From Methyloligella sp. GL2 (lineage in GTDB: Bacteria > Pseudomonadota > Alphaproteobacteria > Rhizobiales > Methyloligellaceae), in NCBI RefSeq assembly GCF_013341275.1, contig NZ_CP054476.1, positions 1,811,501-1,875,500 on the forward strand: a stretch of DNA of 64,000 nt, given 5' to 3'. Below are positions 59,696-64,000 of the stretch, in pieces. A program made the position numbers and the translations under genes. Under the pieces are notes generated by a model. It was not told where the DNA came from and made no database searches. It was given only the letters and a program-made list of their open reading frames with translations. Numbering within the stretch: the stretch's first letter is position 1; each line of letters opens with the position of its first letter.

Positions 59696-60375
59696 CAGCC
59701 CTCCTCCCCATCTTTTTCGGCTTTCGCATTCATCAGCGCCGGATCCATCGCCGAGGATTCGATCGAAGCGGCGTAAAGCTCAGAATCGGTCAGGCTGCTC
59801 GGGCCGCTGAGGGGCGCGGAGAATTGCCGGCCGTTCTGGGGACCGGGCACGACCTCGCGGCCCTCGCGCAGCTCGGTGAGGATAAAGGCGAGCTTCTCGC
59901 CGTCGAGATCCTCGTAATAATCCTTGTTGATCTGCACCATCGGCGCGTTGCAGCAGGCGCCTAAGCACTCCACCTCAATCCAGGACAGCATGCCGTCCTC
60001 GGTGACGTGGCCGGGCTCGCCGATGATCTCGCGGCAGGTCTTCTTCAGCTCGTCGGAGCCGCGCAGCATGCAAGGCGTGGTGCCGCAAAGCTGCACGAAG
60101 TATTTCCCGACGGGAGCGAGGTTGAACATCGTGTAGAAGGTGGCGACCTCGTAGACCCGGATATAGGCCATATCCAGCATGTCGGCGACGTAGCGGATCG
60201 CCGGCTCGGGCAGCCAGCCGCCCATCTGCTCCTGGGCGCGCCACAGCAGCGGAATCACGCCAGAGGCCTGCTTGCCTTCGGGGTATTTCTTCAGCGTCGC
60301 CTCGGCCCAGGTCAGATTCTCCGGGCTGAAGGCAAAGCCTTCCGGTTGGTCGGTCGTTAGGCGCCGGACGCTCAT
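59695..60375 (-). CDS. nuoE: NADH-quinone oxidoreductase subunit E
   Basis: NuoE carries the 2Fe-2S cluster N1a. The 226-residue thioredoxin-like protein has ligands Cys97 and Cys102 (CGTTPC) and Cys137 and Cys141 (CLGAC). The N-terminal helical part includes [20 protein letters not shown] and [11 protein letters not shown]. The C-terminal tail of about 50 residues is longer than in E. coli NuoE and low in complexity. It lies downstream of nuoD across a 255-bp gap. Confidence 0.97.
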   Translation of the reverse strand: MSVRRLTTDQPEGFAFSPENLTWAEATLKKYPEGKQASGVIPLLWRAQEQMGGWLPEPAIRYVADMLDMAYIRVYEVATFYTMFNLAPVGKYFVQLCGTTPCMLRGSDELKKTCREIIGEPGHVTEDGMLSWIEVECLGACCNAPMVQINKDYYEDLDGEKLAFILTELREGREVVPGPQNGRQFSAPLSGPSSLTDSELYAASIESSAMDPALMNAKAEKDGEEG

Positions 60376-60444
60376 CGGGCAGTCTTCTTTTGCTTCGCCT
60401 TACTCTGCACCGAGCCTGCACCGGGCGCGGCCACCAATAGACGC

Positions 60445-60466
60445 CGGAGGGGCGATACGCCCTCCG
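60445..60466. other. Inverted repeat in nuoD-nuoE gap
   Basis: CGGAGGGGCG and CGCCCTCCG pair with a one-base bulge around ATA. No T-run follows on either strand. It is the only structured element I see in the 255-bp spacer between nuoD and nuoE (60376-60630), which holds no recognisable gene. It may stabilise the 3' end of a processed upstream nuo message. Confidence 0.4.
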
Positions 60467-60630
60467 AGCGAAAATCGATGGTTGCCCACAATGAAGCTCT
60501 CCACAGACAGGGTCGAACCGATGCGGTTCCCCGCATCTTGCCCTCCCCCAGCATTCTCATCTCTCAACTTCGAATCTTGCCTGCATGGGCCATTGAATCA
60601 AGAGGCCGAAATATCGCGCTTCTCCTCGGT

Positions 60631-61860
60631 TCACCGATCGACCTCGCCGAAGACGATGTCGATGGAGCCGAGGATGGCGGAGACGTCGGCCAGCATGTGG
60701 CCCTTGCAGAGAAAATCCATGGCCTGCAGATGGGCGAATCCCGGCGCCCTGATCTTGCAGCGATACGGCTTGTTGCTGTCGTCGGCGACGAGGTAGACGC
60801 CGAATTCGCCTTTCGGCGCCTCGACGGCGGCATAAACCTCGCCTTTCGGGACGTGATAGCCCTCGGTGTACAGCTTGAAGTGGTGAATCAGGGCTTCCAT
60901 CGAGGTCTTCATCTCGCCCCGGCGCGGCGGCACCATCTTGTGATTCTCCACCAGCACCGGACCGATCTCGGTGGAGAGCCGCTCGCAAGCCTGCTTCATG
61001 ATTTTGACCGACTGGCGCATCTCCTCCATGCGGATGAGATAGCGGTCGTAGCAGTCGCCGTTCTTGCCGATGGGGATGTCGAAATCCATGTCGGCATAGC
61101 ATTCGTAAGGCTGGGATTTGCGCAGGTCCCAGGCGGCGCCGGAGCCGCGCACCATGACGCCGGAGAAGCCCCAGGCCCAGGCATCCTTCAGATCGACGAT
61201 GCCGATATCGACGTTGCGCTGCTTGAAGATGCGGTTCTCGGTCAAGAGCCCTTCGATATCGTCCAGCACCTTCAAGAAGGGATCGCAGAAGGCGTAGATA
61301 TCGTCGACTAGCTTGGGCGGCAGATCCTGATGCACGCCGCCGGGCCGGACATAGGCCGCATGCATGCGGCTTCCCGATGCGCGCTCATAGAACACCATGA
61401 GCTTTTCGCGCTCCTCGAAGCCCCAGAGCGGCGGGGTCAGCGCGCCGACATCCATGGCTTGCGTGGTGACGTTGAGGAGATGCGACAGGAGCCGGCCGAT
61501 CTCCGAATAGAGCACACGGATCAGCTGGGCGCGGATCGGCACGGTGACGCCGACGAGCTTCTCCACGGCCAGGCTGTAGGCATGCTCCTGATTCATCGGC
61601 GCGACATAGTCGAGCCGGTCGAAATAGGGCAGCGCCTGGAGGAAGGTCTTGTATTCGATCAGCTTCTCGGTGCCGCGATGCAAGAGGCCGATATGCGGAT
61701 CGACGCGCTCCACCACCTCGCCGTCGAGCTCCAGCACCAGGCGCAGCACGCCATGGGCGGCCGGATGCTGGGGACCGAAATTGATGGTGAATTTGCGGTC
61801 CTCGGTATTCGCCTTCTCGTCGGCGGCGTCCTCGGCCTGGAATTCGGTCTCGATGCTCAT
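60631..61860 (-). CDS. nuoD: NADH-quinone oxidoreductase subunit D
   Basis: NuoD lines the quinone-binding cavity with NuoB. The 409-residue protein is separate from NuoC, unlike the NuoCD fusion of E. coli. Motifs are [69 protein letters not shown] and the C-terminal [18 protein letters not shown]. The first ~22 residues are an acidic leader. Its ATG overlaps the stop of the FlK-like gene in ATGA. Confidence 0.97.
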   Translation of the reverse strand: MSIETEFQAEDAADEKANTEDRKFTINFGPQHPAAHGVLRLVLELDGEVVERVDPHIGLLHRGTEKLIEYKTFLQALPYFDRLDYVAPMNQEHAYSLAVEKLVGVTVPIRAQLIRVLYSEIGRLLSHLLNVTTQAMDVGALTPPLWGFEEREKLMVFYERASGSRMHAAYVRPGGVHQDLPPKLVDDIYAFCDPFLKVLDDIEGLLTENRIFKQRNVDIGIVDLKDAWAWGFSGVMVRGSGAAWDLRKSQPYECYADMDFDIPIGKNGDCYDRYLIRMEEMRQSVKIMKQACERLSTEIGPVLVENHKMVPPRRGEMKTSMEALIHHFKLYTEGYHVPKGEVYAAVEAPKGEFGVYLVADDSNKPYRCKIRAPGFAHLQAMDFLCKGHMLADVSAILGSIDIVFGEVDR

Positions 61861-62300
61861 GCGTTCACCCCCTCGGCCGGCTTGGCCGATGCGGCTTTGG
61901 CGTCGATGGATTTCTGAAAGCGGTCCCAGGAGACGACGAATCGCTCGTGATGGCCCTTGCCGATCTCGTGCACCCCGTCATGGGCGATGACGGCGAATTT
62001 CACCCGCGGACCGCGCACCTCAAGGCACTCGGCATCGACGGTGACAGTCATCCCGGGTGGCGTGGCCGAGGTGTGGGAGACGTCGATATGGGTGCCGAGG
62101 CTCCCCTCGCCTTCGTCCAGATGCGGCTGCAGCAGCTTCAGGCAGGTCCATTCCATCAGCCCGACCATGAAGCCGGTGGCGAAGACTTCCGGCATTGCCT
62201 GGAACTCCGGCGCTTCCGGATAAAGATGCGGCACGGTCTTGGTGACGGGCACCTCGAAGGCGAATTGCTGCTTGAGGCCTGGCGCGAGGGTGGACTTCAT
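61857..62300 (-). CDS. FlK-like acyl-CoA thioesterase embedded in the nuo operon
   Basis: A 147-residue hot-dog protein of the fluoroacetyl-CoA thioesterase (FlK) family. By comparison with my recollection of Streptomyces cattleya FlK, it aligns without gaps from residue 15 to 120. The catalytic Thr42 and Glu50 lie in [12 protein letters not shown], His76 is in [11 protein letters not shown], and Arg120 is in GHHERF, all at the FlK numbers. [16 protein letters not shown] and AHDGV are also shared. FlK Phe33 is kept, but the lid residue Phe36 is Met36. FlK hydrolyses fluoroacetyl-CoA; the substrate here is unknown and may be another small acyl-CoA. The ATG directly follows the nuoC stop, and its stop overlaps nuoD, so it is translated as part of complex I expression. 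Confidence 0.9.
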   Translation of the reverse strand: MKSTLAPGLKQQFAFEVPVTKTVPHLYPEAPEFQAMPEVFATGFMVGLMEWTCLKLLQPHLDEGEGSLGTHIDVSHTSATPPGMTVTVDAECLEVRGPRVKFAVIAHDGVHEIGKGHHERFVVSWDRFQKSIDAKAASAKPAEGVNA

Positions 62301-62927
62301 TTACGAATCCTCCCGCTTCTCGGCGGCAAGTCCCGCCTTCTCGTCGCCGGGAATGGCGTCGTCCATGCCTTCCCACGGGCTCATGAAGTCGAAATTGCGG
62401 AAGCCCTGCATCAGCTTCACCGGCTCGTAGACCACCTTCTTGGCCTCGTCGTCGTAGCGCACCTCGACATAGCCGGTGAGCGGGAAATCCTTGCGCAAGG
62501 GATGGCCCTGGAAGCCGTAATCGGTGAGCAAACGGCGCAAATCCGGATGGCCGGAGAACAGCATGCCGTAGAGGTCGTAAGCCTCGCGCTCGAACCAGTC
62601 CGACGCCGGATAGACGCTGACCGTGCTCGGCACCGGGGTCTCCTCGTCGGTGGTGACGCGGATACGGATGCGCGTGTTCATCTCCGGGCTGAGCAGATGA
62701 TAGACCACGTCGAAGCGGCGCTCGCGCTCCGGATAGTCGGCGCCGCAAATATCGATGAAGCAGACGAAGCGGCATTTCGGGTCGTCGCGCAGGAAGGTCA
62801 GCACCTTGACGATATCCTCGCGGACCGCCTCCAAGGTGAGCTCTTCATGAGCGACCGCGAAGCCGCTCAGCGAAGATCCGAGGCTATCTGAGATATAGCC
62901 GCCTAGCTCTTCCAGTGATTTCGCCAT
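62301..62927 (-). CDS. nuoC: NADH-quinone oxidoreductase subunit C
   Basis: Peripheral-arm scaffold subunit, 208 residues from the ATG giving [12 protein letters not shown]; the frame is open upstream only as shadow of nuoB. Family motifs are [56 protein letters not shown] and the [20 protein letters not shown] signature. It lies eight bases after nuoB and is followed with no spacer by the thioesterase gene. Confidence 0.97.
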   Translation of the reverse strand: MAKSLEELGGYISDSLGSSLSGFAVAHEELTLEAVREDIVKVLTFLRDDPKCRFVCFIDICGADYPERERRFDVVYHLLSPEMNTRIRIRVTTDEETPVPSTVSVYPASDWFEREAYDLYGMLFSGHPDLRRLLTDYGFQGHPLRKDFPLTGYVEVRYDDEAKKVVYEPVKLMQGFRNFDFMSPWEGMDDAIPGDEKAGLAAEKREDS

Positions 62928-62935
62928 AGGTCGGA

Positions 62936-63511
62936 CTAGCGCTCGATGGTTCCGGTTCGCCGGATCTTTTTCTGCAGCAGGAGGATGCCGTAAACCAGCG
63001 CCTCCGCCGTGGGCGGGCAGCCCGGGACGTAGATATCGACGGGCACGATGCGGTCGCAGCCGCGCACCACCGAATAGGAATAGTGATAATAGCCGCCGCC
63101 ATTGGCGCAGGAGCCCATGGAGATGACGTAGCGCGGCTCGGGCATCTGGTCGTAGACCTTGCGCAGGGCCGGCGCCATCTTGTTGGTCAGCGTGCCGGCG
63201 ACGATCATCACGTCGGATTGCCGGGGGCTGCCGCGGGGCGCGAAACCGAATCGCTCGACGTCGTAGCGGGGCATGGAAGCCTGCATCATCTCCACCGCGC
63301 AGCAGGCGAGACCGAAGGTCATCCACATCAGCGAGCCGGTGCGGGCCCAGTTGATGAGATCGTCGGCGGTGGTGAGCAGAAAGCCCTTATCGGCGAGCTG
63401 ATCGGAGAATTCGTCGAATCGGGAGACCTGCGGCGTCAGCAGCTCATTGGCGCTGCGCGGCCGGGCGGAGCTGCGTGCCTGATCGAGAATCGCTTCGTCG
63501 CTCAATCCCAT
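62936..63511 (-). CDS. nuoB: NADH-quinone oxidoreductase subunit B
   Basis: NuoB holds cluster N2, the last electron carrier before quinone. I choose the ATG at 63511 (191 residues, [10 protein letters not shown]), which has AAGGGAG about eight bases upstream and overlaps nuoA by ten bases; an ATG seven codons earlier lacks such a signal. The ligands are Cys70 and Cys71 ([11 protein letters not shown]), Cys135 (MGSCANGGG) and Cys165 ([10 protein letters not shown]). Confidence 0.97.
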   Translation of the reverse strand: MGLSDEAILDQARSSARPRSANELLTPQVSRFDEFSDQLADKGFLLTTADDLINWARTGSLMWMTFGLACCAVEMMQASMPRYDVERFGFAPRGSPRQSDVMIVAGTLTNKMAPALRKVYDQMPEPRYVISMGSCANGGGYYHYSYSVVRGCDRIVPVDIYVPGCPPTAEALVYGILLLQKKIRRTGTIER

Positions 63512-63867
63512 TCCAAGGCTCCCTTCCGCCATTCATATATGAAGCCGATGGTGAGGATGCCAAGGAAGACCATCATCGCCCAGAAGCCGAAGGCGCCGAC
63601 ATCGTCGAAGGCGACGGCCCAGGGGAACAGGAAGGCGACTTCCAGATCGAAGATGATGAAAAGCAGCGAAACGAGATAGAATCGCACGTCGAATTTCATG
63701 CGCGCATCGTCGAAGGCGTCGAAGCCGCATTCATATGCGGAAACCTTCTCCGGATCGGGATGCTGCGGGGCGATGAAGAACGGAACGATCAGCAGCACCG
63801 CGCTGATTGCGAAGGCGATGCCGATGAAAATCACCAACGGCAAATACTCTAACAGCAGCTCGTTCAT
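63502..63867 (-). CDS. nuoA: NADH-quinone oxidoreductase subunit A
   Basis: Three-helix membrane subunit at the junction of the two arms, 121 residues from the ATG giving [14 protein letters not shown], with AGAAGG about eight bases upstream. The conserved loop [20 protein letters not shown] (Cys and acidic residues near the quinone channel) and the [20 protein letters not shown] helix are present. It is the first gene of the nuo operon. Confidence 0.97.
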   Translation of the reverse strand: MNELLLEYLPLVIFIGIAFAISAVLLIVPFFIAPQHPDPEKVSAYECGFDAFDDARMKFDVRFYLVSLLFIIFDLEVAFLFPWAVAFDDVGAFGFWAMMVFLGILTIGFIYEWRKGALEWD

Positions 63868-64000
63868 ACGCTCTGCCTTCTCCCCATCTCTCAACCCGCT
63901 CCCAGCACGGGGTTGGACCGACAGCAAAAGCCATTCGTCAGTCCACCCTTCTGGCTTACCCCAGCCGGGCGTCGATGCGCAAGGCTCCGGGCGTCGCAGG
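63868..64000 (-). promoter_or_regulatory. Upstream region of the nuo operon
   Basis: The last 133 bases hold the nuoA leader and probably part of its promoter. TTGCGC and TAAGCC 18 bp apart on the minus strand are a weak candidate only. No gene is visible before the window ends. Confidence 0.3.

Noticed and set aside
60376..60630. Possible small gene between nuoE and nuoD
   Set aside because: The only open frames are short, without a Shine-Dalgarno or family resemblance.
62928..63326. N-terminal extension of NuoC by about 130 codons
   Set aside because: It is an Arg-rich frame within nuoB; the NuoC family start is the ATG at 62927.

Overview
The window is 64 kb of GC-rich chromosomal DNA (roughly 60-65% G+C by eye) from an alphaproteobacterium, most likely of the Hyphomicrobiales (Rhizobiales) or a close relative. 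The evidence is gene order (tpiA/secG/pyrG/kdsA; moaC-moeA-lexA-comEC-gltX-gltA-lpxB-lpxI-lpxA-fabZ-lpxD-bamA-rseP-dxr-cdsA-uppS-frr-pyrH-tsf-rpsB-dnaE-lolDC-proS; rnj-birA-nuoN...nuoA), the use of LpxI rather than LpxH, a short ProRS without the editing insertion, the GAAC-N7-GAAC type LexA box, and dispersed CGTCAT-type palindromes. It is almost entirely core housekeeping sequence. No prophage, insertion sequence, CRISPR array, tRNA or rRNA gene was seen.

Layout. 1-1331 (+): the 3' end of queF and a DUF1835 protein. 1575-7073 (-): kdsA, an endonuclease/exonuclease/phosphatase-fold protein, pyrG, secG, a small exported protein and tpiA. 7418-15761 (+): ppiD-like chaperone, trpE, a SixA-type phosphatase, trpG, trpD, trpC, moaC, moeA, mostly coupled by overlaps or 3-bp gaps. 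15960-16664 (+): lexA with its own operator, convergent with comEC. 19010-21927 (+): gltX and gltA. 21986-40427 (-): a long envelope/lipid/translation cluster, lpxB to dnaE. 40698-40955 (+): a small DUF2188-like protein. 40992-48349 (-): lolD, lolC, proS, a DUF1467 membrane protein, mce, rnj and birA. 48349-63867 (-): a complete 14-gene complex I operon, nuoA to nuoN.

The genes cover lipid A precursor synthesis (kdsA, lpxA, lpxB, lpxD, lpxI), outer-membrane and lipoprotein biogenesis (bamA, lolCD, ppiD, secG), isoprenoid, undecaprenyl and phospholipid precursors (dxr, uppS, cdsA), tryptophan, molybdopterin and CTP synthesis, translation, replication, SOS control and respiration.

The most notable feature is a gene inserted between nuoC and nuoD (61857-62300). 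It abuts nuoC with no spacer and overlaps nuoD by four bases. Its product aligns without gaps through residue 120 to my recollection of the fluoroacetyl-CoA thioesterase FlK, with Thr42, Glu50, His76 and Arg120 at identical numbers, but the FlK lid residue Phe36 is Met36. Other items of interest are two nearly identical ~100-bp double-hairpin repeats flanking nuoJ, a plus-strand intrinsic terminator with no plus-strand gene in a 539-bp gap upstream of proS, a phosphatase gene inside the trp cluster, a 23-bp tandem repeat at the rpsB promoter, and an unusual substitution next to the DXR metal-binding motif.
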